Of a DNA stretch of 64,000 nt, positions 37,721 to 47,327 are shown one piece after another. Below the pieces are notes generated by a model. That model did no database searches. It was given only the letters and a program-made list of their open reading frames with translations, and was not told the DNA's origin. The stretch spans positions 13,207 to 77,206 of the forward strand of contig CAVXIF010000009.1 of assembly GCA_963761775.1 (NCBI GenBank), read 5' to 3'. Every line of letters begins with the position of its first letter. The stretch's first letter is position 1. The DNA is from Parerythrobacter_A sp963761775. Lineage in GTDB: Bacteria > Pseudomonadota > Alphaproteobacteria > Sphingomonadales > Sphingomonadaceae. Both the position numbers and the translations under genes were made by a program.

Positions 37721-38970
37721 GGATTGCGTTCCTCACGCTGAATTACGCGCCCGAACCGATCGGGATCGGGCCGTATTCGACCGGTACGGCAGAATGGCTT
37801 GCAGCTGCGGGGCACGATGTGCAGGTTATCGCAGGCAAGCCCTATTATCCCGGCTGGAAAGTCGAGCCGGCGTGGCGTGGCGGTCTGTGGCGCAAGACAG
37901 TCGAAAACGGGGTGCGGGTGACGCGATGTGCGCATTACGTCCCGCAAAATCCCGGCGGTGCCAAGCGATTGCTACACCATGCGACCTTCGTACTCACGGC
38001 GATGGGCGCGATGCTTAGGCATATGGTGTCGCGCAAGAACCGTCCCGATCTCGTACTGGCTGTCGCCCCGGCGATGATGGCTGTACCGGTCGCTGCCATG
38101 GCGGCCCGGCTGGCCGGTGCGCCCTTGTGGCTGCATGTGCAGGATTTCGAGGTCGAGGCGGCTCGGGCCACAGGCCTGTTGTCCGAAACGGGGTTCATCT
38201 CCCGCATCGCAATGCGGATCGAACGACGTATTTTCGAATCAGCCGACCGGGTCAGCACCATCTCCCCGGCGATGCGACAAAAGCTGCATGACAAAGGCGT
38301 GGCCACAACCGACAGTTACGAATTTCGCAACTGGGCGGACATAACGGCGATCGCGCCGCTGGCTGGCCCGTCGCGCTATCGCAAAACCTGGTCGATCGAA
38401 GCGCCGTATGTCGCTCTTTATTCCGGGAATATCGCCAACAAGCAGGGCATCGAGATCGTGCTCGAAGCAGCGCGATTGCTCGCTCATCGGCGCGACCTGC
38501 GCTTCGTTGTCTGCGGCAACGGACCGAACCGCGAACGGCTTGCTGCAATGGGCCAGGATCTGCCGAACATTACTTTCCACGATCTCCAGCCGCGCGAAAA
38601 CCTGTCGGAATTGCTAGGTCTGGCAACCGTGCACCTGCTGCCACAGATCGCCGGTGCCGCCGACCTCGTGCTGCCATCCAAACTGACCAACATGCTGGCA
38701 TCCGGCGTGCCGGTGGTGGCAACGGCCGATGCGGGCACCGGACTGGCGAACGAAGTCGCCGGCGCCGGACTGGTGACGCCGCCCGGCGATGCAGGCGCGT
38801 TCGCCGCTGCTATCGAGCGCCTGCTCGACGAACCCGGGCTGGCATCCGATCTTGGAACGAACGCGCGCAGGAAAGCCGTGGAGGGGTGGGAAAAGTCGAG
38901 CATTCTGACGGCTCTGACCCGGCAGCTCGAAGCGCTTGCGCACCGCACCGGAACAACAGGGGAAACATGA
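37717..38970 (+). CDS. wcaI: WcaI-type glycosyltransferase
   Basis: A 417-residue GT-B enzyme typical of the colanic-acid WcaI group: LNYAPEPIGIGPYSTGTAEWL, AGKPYYPGWK, the ECAHYVP-like RCAHYVPQNPGGAKRLLH, LWLHVQDFEVEAARATGLL, YSGNIANKQGIEIVLEAARLL and LPSKLTNMLASGVPVVA. WcaI is thought to be a fucosyltransferase in colanic acid, which would fit the adjacent fcl and gmd. The start overlaps the fcl stop (ATGA). Confidence 0.88.
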   Translation: MRIAFLTLNYAPEPIGIGPYSTGTAEWLAAAGHDVQVIAGKPYYPGWKVEPAWRGGLWRKTVENGVRVTRCAHYVPQNPGGAKRLLHHATFVLTAMGAMLRHMVSRKNRPDLVLAVAPAMMAVPVAAMAARLAGAPLWLHVQDFEVEAARATGLLSETGFISRIAMRIERRIFESADRVSTISPAMRQKLHDKGVATTDSYEFRNWADITAIAPLAGPSRYRKTWSIEAPYVALYSGNIANKQGIEIVLEAARLLAHRRDLRFVVCGNGPNRERLAAMGQDLPNITFHDLQPRENLSELLGLATVHLLPQIAGAADLVLPSKLTNMLASGVPVVATADAGTGLANEVAGAGLVTPPGDAGAFAAAIERLLDEPGLASDLGTNARRKAVEGWEKSSILTALTRQLEALAHRTGTTGET

Positions 38971-39728
38971 TGGCTGAACGAACGGACAAGACGACGGCAG
39001 AGGCGCTGCTGCATCGGCATTACCCCGAATCGGCCGTTGGCGGCTTTTCGCGCGTTAATGGCGGCGTGGAATTCTACACCCGCATCAACGCGCTGGTAGA
39101 CAGCGAATCCACCGTGCTCGACTATGGCGCAGGGCGAGGCGCACAAATCGACCTGGAGCCGGTTCCCTATATCCGCAGGCTGAAAACGCTGAAGGGCCGC
39201 GTCAGGCATCTGGAAGGGTGCGACATCGACGAGGCGGTCATGGACAATCCCTATCTCGACAGCGCAAAACTGTTCGAACCCAATGCACCGCTTCCCTACG
39301 ACGATGCGCAGTTCGATCTGATCTATTCCAGCTGGGTGTTCGAACATATCGACGACGCAAGCAAGGTTGCCACCGACATGCTTCGGGTGACCAAGCCGGG
39401 CGGATATATCTGCGCGATCACGCCGAACAAACGGGGCTACATCTCGGCGGCGGCGCGCCTTGCGGGCAATGCGAACCACACACGCCTATTGCGTCGCATC
39501 CAGCCCGACCGGCTGGAGCACGACGTCTTTCCGACCCGCTACCGCCTCAACACCGGCGGGGCCGTGCGCAAGGCCTTCGGCGCGGCGTCCGACGTAGTCG
39601 TGTACGATACCTCCTGGGAGCCCGCCTATCATTTCAATCGCAGCTTCATGTATGGCGCGCTGAAGGTCTTTCACGCGATCACCCCGCCCGGCATGAAATC
39701 CGTCCTGCTGATCTTCATCCGCAAATAA
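38967..39728 (+). CDS. Class I SAM-dependent methyltransferase
   Basis: A 253-residue methyltransferase. Motif I is LDYGAGRGAQIDL (about residues 51-63), the acidic post-I position is in EGCDIDEAV, and motif IV is FDLIYSSWVFEHIDDASKVATDMLRVTKPGGYI. The family is Methyltransf_11-like. In this operon the likely target is a sugar hydroxyl of the repeat unit or its terminal residue, but this is inferred from position. Two adjacent ATGs (38967 and 38970) overlap the wcaI stop. It ends 12 bases from the convergent gmd gene. Confidence 0.82.
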   Translation: MMAERTDKTTAEALLHRHYPESAVGGFSRVNGGVEFYTRINALVDSESTVLDYGAGRGAQIDLEPVPYIRRLKTLKGRVRHLEGCDIDEAVMDNPYLDSAKLFEPNAPLPYDDAQFDLIYSSWVFEHIDDASKVATDMLRVTKPGGYICAITPNKRGYISAAARLAGNANHTRLLRRIQPDRLEHDVFPTRYRLNTGGAVRKAFGAASDVVVYDTSWEPAYHFNRSFMYGALKVFHAITPPGMKSVLLIFIRK

Positions 39729-39740
39729 TGCGATAAGGGA

Positions 39741-40808
39741 TCAACGGGCCGGGTTCGGCGTCTCTGCGCGCAGGATGGCCATATCGGCCTGAACCATTTC
39801 CCGCGCCAGATCGTGCGGGCCGGTTTCGTGGACCCAGCCCAGCTTCTCTTTCGCCTTCGTCGGATCGCCCAGCAACAAGTCGACTTCGGTCGGACGGAAA
39901 TAGCGCGGATCGATCTCGACCAGCAACCGTCCATCGCTTAGCGCATAGCCCTTCTCATCGACGCCGCTGCCGCGGAACTCGATGGGCACACCGGCTTCCT
40001 CGAACGCCCATAGCACGAAGTCCCGCACTTTCGTCGTAATGCCCGTTGCCAGCACGTAATCTTCGGGCGTGTCCTGCTGCATCATCAGCCACATGCCACG
40101 CACATATTCGCGGGCGTGGCCCCAGTCGCGTTGCGCATCGATGTTCCCGAGATAGAGCCGGTCCTGCTGGCCAAGCGCGATGGCCGCGGCGGCGCGCGTG
40201 ATCTTGCGCGTGACGAACGTCTCCCCGCGCAACGGGCTTTCGTGGTTGAACAGGATCCCGTTGGCTGCGAACATGCCATACGCTTCGCGATAATTTACCG
40301 TGATCCAGTAGGCATATATCTTGGCCGCCGCATAAGGGCTGCGGGGGTAGAACGGTGTGGTCTCCGATTGGGGCACCTCCTGTACCAGGCCGTACAGTTC
40401 GCTGGTCGACGCCTGATAGAAGCGCACCTGGTCTTCCATTTTGAGAATGCGGATGGCTTCGAGCAGGCGCAGGGTACCGATCGCATCGGCGTTGGCGGTA
40501 TATTCGGGTGTTTCGAAACTGACCTGAACATGGCTCTGGGCGGCGAGATTGTAGATCTCGTGCGGCTTGGTTTCCTGCACGATGCGGATGAGGTTGGTCG
40601 AATCGACCATGTCGCCATAGTGCAGATGGAATTGCTGATCGCCAGTATGCGGATCCTGGTATATATCTTCGATCCGACCGGTGTTGAACGAGGACGAACG
40701 GCGCTTGATCCCGTGGACCTCGTATCCTTTTTCGAGCAGCAGTTGCGAAAGATACGCACCATCCTGCCCGGTCACTCCGGTAATCAGCGCGCGCCTGCGT
40801 TCGGACAT
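39741..40808 (-). CDS. gmd: GDP-mannose 4,6-dehydratase
   Basis: A 355-residue Gmd. It has the N-terminal TGVTGQDGAYLSQLLLEKGYEVHGIKRRSSSFNT, HYGDMVDSTNLIRI, NLAAQSHVQVSFETPEYT, the active-site STSELYGLVQEVPQ, YAAAKIYAYWITVNYREAYG, NHESPLRGETFVTRKI and the long GDP-binding C-terminal half. It makes GDP-4-keto-6-deoxymannose, the substrate of Fcl. It is on the opposite strand to the rest of the locus, with its own promoter region, and marks the end of the polysaccharide cluster. Confidence 0.95.
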   Translation of the reverse strand: MSERRRALITGVTGQDGAYLSQLLLEKGYEVHGIKRRSSSFNTGRIEDIYQDPHTGDQQFHLHYGDMVDSTNLIRIVQETKPHEIYNLAAQSHVQVSFETPEYTANADAIGTLRLLEAIRILKMEDQVRFYQASTSELYGLVQEVPQSETTPFYPRSPYAAAKIYAYWITVNYREAYGMFAANGILFNHESPLRGETFVTRKITRAAAAIALGQQDRLYLGNIDAQRDWGHAREYVRGMWLMMQQDTPEDYVLATGITTKVRDFVLWAFEEAGVPIEFRGSGVDEKGYALSDGRLLVEIDPRYFRPTEVDLLLGDPTKAKEKLGWVHETGPHDLAREMVQADMAILRAETPNPAR

Positions 40809-41276
40809 GATAAGCCTTTCCAGTAGATTCGGCGGTAAGTTGATTTGTGTTTAACAGGTCGCCCGGTCGTGCGGAACCGTTGCCGTGCCCTTGCAGGCGC
40901 TTAATTTCGCAGTTCGGTCGAGGGGGTGGAGCGGGTAGCGGGATTCCGCCCCACACCTCAGTTACCCCGCAGGCCGCAGAAAACCGTGGTTTTCTGAATT
41001 AATGAAACTGTATGTATCCTGCCGTGTGGGAAGGTCAAGGCATCCTTCGCGACCTTGGTTCAAAATTGGCTGACAAATACTCAGAAACCCCTTTTGAAAT
41101 TTCTTGATAAGCTGAAAGCGTGAAAAGGCTGTGTCTGCTTTGCGCCCCATAATCAGCCGTTTGCGCAAATTTTAGCGAATGGCTGCTTATGGGTTTTAAC
41201 AAGTAGTACGGCATTGTCAGAAACTGGGTGGGAAGCGGACATTGAACTGAATAGTCACAGACCGGAGGAACGATCA
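40809..41276. other. Intergenic region upstream of gmd with repeat-like motifs
   Basis: No gene is convincing here. It contains the gmd promoter side and several short motifs that recur in other non-coding parts of the window: GCTTTGCGCCCCA at 41137-41149, CGCAAATTTTAGCGAATGGCTG at 41164-41185, and TGGGTGGGAAGCGGAC at 41225-41240. The AT content is higher than in the flanking genes. These look like remains of a dispersed intergenic element at the border between the polysaccharide locus and the next gene block. Confidence 0.45.
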
Positions 41277-41324
41277 TTGACTAACCGTTCGACGCAACAT
41301 AATTGAGATGTGATAACGTTACAC
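41277..41324 (+). promoter_or_regulatory. Promoter with a palindromic, possibly Zur/Fur-family, operator
   Basis: A TTGACT box (41277-41282) and a CATAAT box (41298-41303) stand 15 bases apart, upstream of the MerC-like gene. Directly after lies GTGATAACGTTACAC (41310-41324), with a perfect 8-bp palindrome TAACGTTA at its centre. It covers the expected transcription start. It resembles Fur-superfamily (Zur) operators in layout, and the downstream genes look like metal uptake, but the match to a Zur consensus was not tested. Confidence 0.45.
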
Positions 41325-41339
41325 GATTCGGCCGATCCA

Positions 41340-41720
41340 ATGCCCTCTACCGTCAATACTGATCGCGCTGCGTTAGCGCTGAGCTCGGCTTGTATCGCGC
41401 ACTGCGTTGCATTGCCGGTGCTATCGCTTGTGCTGCCATTTGCTGGGACGCTGGCAGAGATTGCGATCATTCACTGGATGCTTGCAGCCTCTGGCATTCT
41501 CACGTCCGTTAGTGTCGTTCTCCGAGCGCGAGACGCGCGTGCACCTCACTTTCTTGTGCCCGCCGGATTGGGATCTTTGCTCATTATTTTCGGCATCTTC
41601 GCTGAGCAGTTTGGCGCTCGCGAAACTCTTCCTACCATTCTGGGAGGTCTGCTGCTTGCGGCGGCCCATCTGGGGCGGATCAATCAACATCACGCACACG
41701 GACGGACCCCCGCTCAATGA
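41340..41720 (+). CDS. MerC-domain inner-membrane protein
   Basis: A 126-residue protein with four hydrophobic helices. Helix 1 contains the MerC-type cysteine pair C-I-A-H-C (about residues 19-23), and the C-terminus has a His-rich tail (HLGRINQHHAHG). MerC-like proteins move or bind soft metals. In sphingomonads and caulobacters they occur in zinc-stress loci, which fits the His tail and the TonB receptor next door. The GTG at 41310 would lie inside the operator, so the ATG at 41340 is preferred, although no clear Shine-Dalgarno precedes it. The stop overlaps the receptor start (ATGA). Confidence 0.75.
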   Translation: MPSTVNTDRAALALSSACIAHCVALPVLSLVLPFAGTLAEIAIIHWMLAASGILTSVSVVLRARDARAPHFLVPAGLGSLLIIFGIFAEQFGARETLPTILGGLLLAAAHLGRINQHHAHGRTPAQ

Positions 41721-43891
41721 CAAGATTTAAGCTATCTATTTCGGTATCCATACTTGCGCTCGGCATGGTTTCTGCTCTGCCAGCACAGGCACAGGACAAT
41801 GGCACCGCTGACAACATGGACGAGCCGCAGACGATCCTCGTCACTGCAGACCGTCAGGCTTATCGCGGGGATTTTGAAGAGCTGGAAATACCACAGGCGA
41901 ACCAGACCCTCGACGCAGAAACCTTGCGCGACGTCAATGCAACTAATTTGGATACCGCTCTGGATTTGTCGGCTTCGGTATCGCGGCAGAACAATTTTGG
42001 GGGCCTCTGGAACAGCTTCTCCATCCGGGGCTTTTCAGGTGATATCAACCTGCCGAGCAATTTTCTGGTCAATGGCTTTAACGCTGGTCGCGGGTTTGGC
42101 GGGCCGCGCGATATTTCGGGGATTGAGTTTATTGAGGTTTTGAAAGGTCCACGCTCTGCTCTTTACGGGCGCGGTGAGCCGGGAGGCACTATCAATTTGA
42201 TCACCAAGCGCCCGCAGTTCGAGACATCGGGCAGCATCGGGGTGCAAGGTGGCTCCTTCGATTTCTATCGCAGCGACATCGATTTGCAGACAACACTGGG
42301 CGACAACGTCGGCGTCCGCGTCGCGGGTTTTTACGAGGATGCTGGAAGCTTTCGCGGGCCCAAGGAAACGAAGAAATTCGGATTTTATCCGTCGGTAAGT
42401 TTCAACCTGGGGGAGGCGTCGAGCCTGACCTATGAATTGGAATATACAGCACAGGAATTGCCGCAAGATCGCGGTGTGATCTTTTCCGAGCAGTTTGGTT
42501 TCTCCCCGCGCCGACTTTTCACAGGCGAACCTGATGCGCTGATCGATACGGAGGTTCTGGGGCATCAATTGGAATTCCAGCACGAATTCAGCGACGATTG
42601 GGGTATTCTTGTCGGCGCAGGATACCGCGAAACATCACTGATCGGCGATGCCTATGAAAACAATTTCGGTGGCCGCCAGCCCTATTTGGTCGATGGCGAA
42701 ACCATTTCGCGGTTTTTCCGGTTCCGGGACTACGAGGCGGAATATCTGGCTCTGCGCGCTGAAGTGAACGGTGAGTTCAACACCGGGACCATTCGCCACC
42801 GTCTTATCGCGGGTGTCGATTACGATGAGTTCGACAATGACCAAGTGGCCAATCGGTTTCGCCAAGGCGGCATAGGCGGCGCGCCGAGCAGCTCGCTCGA
42901 TCCCGTGACCTACTTGTTGATCGACGTCGATAGTCCCCAATATGGTCTTTATCCGCGACCCAATGCAGCGGCGCAAATCGACCGGCTTGAGACAACCAGC
43001 GGTTTCGGTTTTTATATCCAAGACCAGATCGATCTTACCGATCAACTTCAGATACGCATTGGCGGGCGTTTTGATGATTTCAACCAAGAGTTGATCAACC
43101 GGAGCAGCCTTCCGGCGGCTGTCAGCACGTCGTCCAACTCCGCATTCTCACCGCAGGCGGGTATCGTGTTTCGCGCGACCGACGGCATCAGCCTCTACGC
43201 ATCCTACGGAGAGGGCATTCGCCAACTCTCAGGTGCCGACTTTGAGGGAACTTCATTCGACCCGAACAAATCGACTTCGTTGGAGGCAGGCATTAAGCTA
43301 GATCTCGGAACAGTATTTCCCGGCGTGCAGGGTTCGGCCTCCGCAACGGTCTTTGACGTCGATCAGAGCAACATTCTTATCTTTGACTCTAGGCCGGAAG
43401 CAGCTGGTGAGTTGATCCCAGCAGGCGAGGCCCGCAGTCGCGGATTGGAACTGGACGCCAATGCCAGCTTCGATAGTGGGCTGCGTGTTTGGTTTTCTTA
43501 CGCCTATACGGATGCGGAATACACCAATAGCGGAACGGATTCCGCGACTTTCACGACCTTTGATCCGGGTGAGCCGCTGATCAACTCGCCCGATCATCAG
43601 CTAAGTTTGCAAGTGTCTCAGAGCTTCCCAGTCGCTGATCTTGAAATGCAAATCGGCGGCGGCGTGCTTCATGTGGGGGAACGAAATGGCGAAGTGGGCG
43701 GCAATTTCGATCTGCCGTCTTATACCACAGTCCGCCTGTTCGGTGAGATCGAACCGGTTGAAGGCTTCTCCTTGAGGTTGGACGTCGATAATGTGTTCGA
43801 CGAGACTTTCTACACTGACTCATTCGCAAATGTCTGGGTCCAGCCCGGTGCGCCAAGAACATTCCGTATATCTGGTCGGTTCAGCTTCTAA
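41717..43891 (+). CDS. TonB-dependent outer-membrane receptor (siderophore/metal type)
   Basis: A 724-residue receptor. Signal peptide about 1-26 (P-A-Q-A-Q). A TonB-box-like ETILV-type segment (QTILVTADR, about 38-46) is followed by the plug domain (about 55-165) with FSIRGF and the conserved RGEPGGTINLITKRP. A 22-strand barrel then ends in RTFRISGRFSF with a terminal Phe. The plug resembles ferric-siderophore receptors (FhuA/FpvA style), but the neighbours (MerC-like protein, ABC exporter-type permeases, no siderophore genes) leave zinc, another metal or a metallophore as options. It would be powered by the TonB-ExbBD system at 1.5-4.3 kb. Confidence 0.9.
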   Translation: MTRFKLSISVSILALGMVSALPAQAQDNGTADNMDEPQTILVTADRQAYRGDFEELEIPQANQTLDAETLRDVNATNLDTALDLSASVSRQNNFGGLWNSFSIRGFSGDINLPSNFLVNGFNAGRGFGGPRDISGIEFIEVLKGPRSALYGRGEPGGTINLITKRPQFETSGSIGVQGGSFDFYRSDIDLQTTLGDNVGVRVAGFYEDAGSFRGPKETKKFGFYPSVSFNLGEASSLTYELEYTAQELPQDRGVIFSEQFGFSPRRLFTGEPDALIDTEVLGHQLEFQHEFSDDWGILVGAGYRETSLIGDAYENNFGGRQPYLVDGETISRFFRFRDYEAEYLALRAEVNGEFNTGTIRHRLIAGVDYDEFDNDQVANRFRQGGIGGAPSSSLDPVTYLLIDVDSPQYGLYPRPNAAAQIDRLETTSGFGFYIQDQIDLTDQLQIRIGGRFDDFNQELINRSSLPAAVSTSSNSAFSPQAGIVFRATDGISLYASYGEGIRQLSGADFEGTSFDPNKSTSLEAGIKLDLGTVFPGVQGSASATVFDVDQSNILIFDSRPEAAGELIPAGEARSRGLELDANASFDSGLRVWFSYAYTDAEYTNSGTDSATFTTFDPGEPLINSPDHQLSLQVSQSFPVADLEMQIGGGVLHVGERNGEVGGNFDLPSYTTVRLFGEIEPVEGFSLRLDVDNVFDETFYTDSFANVWVQPGAPRTFRISGRFSF

Positions 43892-43909
43892 GCAAGGGAT
43901 AAAGCCGTT

Positions 43910-44629
43910 ATGACTAAGCCTCTGGAAGCCCGCTCGCTCTCGCTCATACGTGAGGGGAATGCCGTTCTTGACGATGTGTCGTTTACCGTGGCGCAGGGCG
44001 AAATCTTCGCTCTGCTCGGCGGGAATGGTGCGGGCAAATCGAGCACATTGATGACGTTTCTTGGATTTCTTGAACCAGCTGGGGGCGAGGTGCTGGTGAA
44101 CGGGCGCGAGGTGCATGACGATGTCGCTGCGGCGCGCTCCGCTATCGCCTATTTGCCGGAGGCAGCATCGCTTTACGGTCATCTGACTGCTTACGAGAAC
44201 TTGGATTACTTCCTCGATTTGACGGGCAGCAAAGCGAGCCATGCGGAACTGGACGAAGCGCTGGACCGGGTGGCTTTGCCCGTAGAGGCACGGGCGCGGC
44301 GGCTGCAGTCCTATTCCAAGGGTATGCGGCAAAAGACAGCCATTGCGCTGGCGTTGTTGCGCAAGACGCCAATCCTGCTGCTGGACGAGCCGACATCCGG
44401 CCTTGATCCGGTTGCCATCGACGAATTTCATGATCTGGTTAAAGGCCTCGCCGGGGGCGGGCAGACGATCTTGATGGTGACGCATGATGTGTATGGCGCG
44501 TGCCAGATCGCTGACCGCGTGGGCTTGTTGAGGCGTGGTAAGCTCGTGGGTAGCTTCGCTGCGGAAAGCGGCAAGCGGATCGATACTGAAACCGTCCATG
44601 CGGCCTGTGCAGAGCGTGAAGTCGCATGA
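43910..44629 (+). CDS. ABC transporter ATP-binding protein
   Basis: A 239-residue ATPase of the CcmA/NatA type. Walker A is GGNGAGKSS (about residues 38-46), the Q-loop region is in FLEPAGGEVLV, the signature is SYSKGMRQKTAIALALL, Walker B is ILLLDEPTSGLD, and the H-loop is MVTHD. It overlaps the start of the first permease by four bases and therefore drives the two DUF3526 permeases. It could power import of the TonB receptor's substrate or export of a ligand for it. Confidence 0.9.
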   Translation: MTKPLEARSLSLIREGNAVLDDVSFTVAQGEIFALLGGNGAGKSSTLMTFLGFLEPAGGEVLVNGREVHDDVAAARSAIAYLPEAASLYGHLTAYENLDYFLDLTGSKASHAELDEALDRVALPVEARARRLQSYSKGMRQKTAIALALLRKTPILLLDEPTSGLDPVAIDEFHDLVKGLAGGGQTILMVTHDVYGACQIADRVGLLRRGKLVGSFAAESGKRIDTETVHAACAEREVA

Positions 44630-46062
44630 GTGGGGTCACCAGAATTGCGCGCGAGGAATGGCGGCTGTGGCTGCGATCCCGTGTTATTGTCAGCGCGTCA
44701 CTGATCGTCGCGATCTTGCTGGCGGCTACCAGTTTCTTGACGCTGACCCGCGTCGCAGATGAGCAATCGCAGCGGTTGGAGCAACAGGTTGCTGCTGAGG
44801 AAACCTTCTTCGCGCAGCCCGACCGTCACCCGCACCGGATGGTGCATTACGGACATTATGCGTTTCGCCCGCCACCACCGCTCGCGATATTCGAGCCGGG
44901 TGTTGATGCCGTAACGGGGCAGTCGATCTTCCTTGAAGGCCACCGCCAGAACACTGCGATGTTTGCCGATACCAAAGCTGCGGCTGACCTCGGCGGATTT
45001 GCGTCACTGACGCCCGCGAATTTATATCAGCTATTGCTGCCGCTTCTGCTGATAGTGCTGGGACACGCGCTTATATTGCGAGAGCGGGAAAGCGGCACGT
45101 TGGCCGTAATGCTGGCGCATGGGCAAACAGGCACGCGGTTGGCGGCGGGTAAGGCCCTCGCGCTGCTGGGCGTTGTTGCGATTTTCATGGTGCCGCTAAT
45201 CGTGGTTGCAGCCTATTCGGTGAGCCTCGGCGAAAGTGCGCTTGCAGCATTGTCGCTGATCGGCGGATATTTCGTTTATCTGTGCGTTTGGGGTGGTATC
45301 GTTTTGGCCGCTTCAATCTTGCTCAAGCAGCGTGCCGTTTCGTTGGGCGTGCTGATATTCGTTTGGCTTTTCGCCGCGCTGATCGTCCCGCGCTTCGCCA
45401 TCAATGCAAGCAGCGCGTCAATCGACGCACCGGGCAAGATCGAAAGCGATCTTGTCATGCTTGCCGAGCAGCGCAAGCTGGGAGACGGCCACAATGCTGC
45501 CGATCCCGCTTTCCAGATATTGCAGGCCGAAGTGCTGGAGCAATATGAAGTCGACACCATTGAGGATCTGCCGATAAATTGGCGCGGGGTTGTCGCGTCC
45601 TATTCCGAAGCAGAACTTACCGATCTGCTGAATGATTACGCAGAGAACCGCATGGGGCTGGAAGCCAGCCAATCTCGGATGTTCGATTGGTTTGGTCTGG
45701 CGTCCCCTACAATCGCCGTCAGCTCGTTGTCGCGCACCCTCTCCGGCACCGACTTAGCGACGCATCACCGTTTCTTGCGAGAGAGCGAGGCTTTGCGGTT
45801 TAATTTCGTGCAATCGCTCAACGAGGTGCACATCGAAGAACTGGACTATGCCGCCGATATGAACCGCAACGCCGATGCCGAGGCTACCCAGCGTGCGCGG
45901 GTCAATTCCCAAAGCTGGCAGGTGCTCGACGAGTTTCGGTTCGCGCCGGACTCCGCAAACGAGCGGTTAGGCCGTGCAAGCTTAGCGCTTGGTATCTTGT
46001 CTGCATGGTTGCTGGTTGCGTTTGGTATTGTGTTCCTCGCAGCTAAGCGGGTGCGGTTGTGA
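44626..46062 (+). CDS. DUF3526-type ABC transporter permease (first)
   Basis: A 478-residue ABC-2-like permease. TM1 (about residues 18-38) is followed by a long soluble domain, then a cluster of five hydrophobic helices (about 135-260, including LYQLLLPLLLIVLGHALILRERESGTL), a second long soluble loop (about 265-445), and a final TM (about 450-472). RERESGTLAVMLAHG is the conserved coupling segment. This layout, in pairs with a CcmA-like ATPase, is typical of DUF3526 exporters of unknown substrate. It overlaps the next permease gene (ATG inside its end). Confidence 0.82.
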   Translation: MSGVTRIAREEWRLWLRSRVIVSASLIVAILLAATSFLTLTRVADEQSQRLEQQVAAEETFFAQPDRHPHRMVHYGHYAFRPPPPLAIFEPGVDAVTGQSIFLEGHRQNTAMFADTKAAADLGGFASLTPANLYQLLLPLLLIVLGHALILRERESGTLAVMLAHGQTGTRLAAGKALALLGVVAIFMVPLIVVAAYSVSLGESALAALSLIGGYFVYLCVWGGIVLAASILLKQRAVSLGVLIFVWLFAALIVPRFAINASSASIDAPGKIESDLVMLAEQRKLGDGHNAADPAFQILQAEVLEQYEVDTIEDLPINWRGVVASYSEAELTDLLNDYAENRMGLEASQSRMFDWFGLASPTIAVSSLSRTLSGTDLATHHRFLRESEALRFNFVQSLNEVHIEELDYAADMNRNADAEATQRARVNSQSWQVLDEFRFAPDSANERLGRASLALGILSAWLLVAFGIVFLAAKRVRL

Positions 46063-47327
46063 TGCAGGGCGTGATGGGCGGCATGATCCGCGAGCTGCGC
46101 TTCCTCGCCAAGGATCACGGCGCTTTGTTTTGGTTGGCGCTTGCCTTCGTGCTGTCCGTCGTCGCCGTGTCGTTCGGCGTGGCCGAAGTGCGCGACCAGC
46201 AGGAGACTATCGCGACTTTGATTGAAGAAGACGCTGCCGACCGGGCCAATGCCTTGGAGACACAAGAGGATTGGGGCGGAGCGGCCTATTACGCGTTCCA
46301 CCTCACCTATGCGCCGCCATCCAATTTTGCCTTTGCCGCAATGGGGCAGCGCGATAGCAGCCCGTGGAAGCACCGTGTGCGGATGCTCGCGCTGGAGGGG
46401 CAGATACACGAGGCCGATACGCGCAATGCCGATTTTGGATTGGTGGGCCGGTTCGATTTCGCCTTCCTCGCGGCATCACTCGCCCCGCTTTTGCTGATCC
46501 TGCTGCTCTACGATCTGCGAGCCTCAGAACGCACTGCAAACAGGCATGATCTGCTGGTCGCAACCGCTGGATCATCGCGGCGTCTTTGGTTTCCAAGGGC
46601 ATTCGTCAGGGTCGCTGCACTCGCCCTGCTGTTGCTCATCCCGCTATGGGGCGGCGCGCTGATTGAGAGCGCTTCACTGGCGGTCACCGCGCAAGCAAGC
46701 CTGATCCTGATCGGAGCGCTCGCTGTGTGGTGGCTGATCGTAGAGTTGGTAAGCCGCATTAAAGCATCACCTTCCGTGCTGCTGACTTCACTGATCGGCG
46801 TCTGGCTCGCGCTCGCAATCGTTGTTCCAGCGCTTTCAAAGACCTTCATCGAAGCTAATAACCCCGTGCCAAATGGCGGCGAAATCCTGCTGCTCCAGCG
46901 TGAGACTGTGAACGATGCGTGGGACTTGCCGAAGGAGGACACCATGACACCCTTCATCGCCGAGCATCCGGAGCTTGCTAATTACACCGGCATGGAATCA
47001 GCTTTTGAATGGAAGTGGTATTACGCATTTCAGCAAGTCGGCGACCAGAAAGTCGCGCCGCTAGCTAACGCATATCGCGACGCCCGGTTCGCGCGTGACC
47101 GGCAGGCGGGAATGGTTTCGCTGCTATCGCCAACATCCTTCGTGGAGCGGGCATTCGAGAACCTCGCAGGCACCGATGCTGCGTCAATGATTGCTTATGA
47201 AGACGGTGTTCGCGGCTTTCACGGACAGCTTCGTGCGTTCTATTATCCGCCAATGTTCAAAGGTGAACCATTCGACAGGGCGGTGCTCGATAGCTTGCCG
47301 GATTACGAGGCCGCGACCGCGCAATGA
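46059..47327 (+). CDS. DUF3526-type ABC transporter permease (second)
   Basis: A 422-residue paralogue of the upstream permease with the same TM1 / soluble loop / TM cluster layout (FLAASLAPLLLILLLYDLRASERT, about residues 135-158). The segment after it (NRHDLLVATAGSSRRLWFPRAFVRVAALALLLLIPLWGGALIESA) is characteristic, and a large C-terminal soluble region follows. It lacks the very last TM of the first copy, and the small open frame that overlaps its stop (47324) begins with a hydrophobic helix that could once have supplied it. Confidence 0.8.
   Translation: MMQGVMGGMIRELRFLAKDHGALFWLALAFVLSVVAVSFGVAEVRDQQETIATLIEEDAADRANALETQEDWGGAAYYAFHLTYAPPSNFAFAAMGQRDSSPWKHRVRMLALEGQIHEADTRNADFGLVGRFDFAFLAASLAPLLLILLLYDLRASERTANRHDLLVATAGSSRRLWFPRAFVRVAALALLLLIPLWGGALIESASLAVTAQASLILIGALAVWWLIVELVSRIKASPSVLLTSLIGVWLALAIVVPALSKTFIEANNPVPNGGEILLLQRETVNDAWDLPKEDTMTPFIAEHPELANYTGMESAFEWKWYYAFQQVGDQKVAPLANAYRDARFARDRQAGMVSLLSPTSFVERAFENLAGTDAASMIAYEDGVRGFHGQLRAFYYPPMFKGEPFDRAVLDSLPDYEAATAQ

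Noticed and set aside
41255..41470. Minus-strand frame over the MerC-like gene start
   Set aside because: It overlaps the promoter, the palindrome and the CxxxC helix of the plus-strand gene; antisense shadow.
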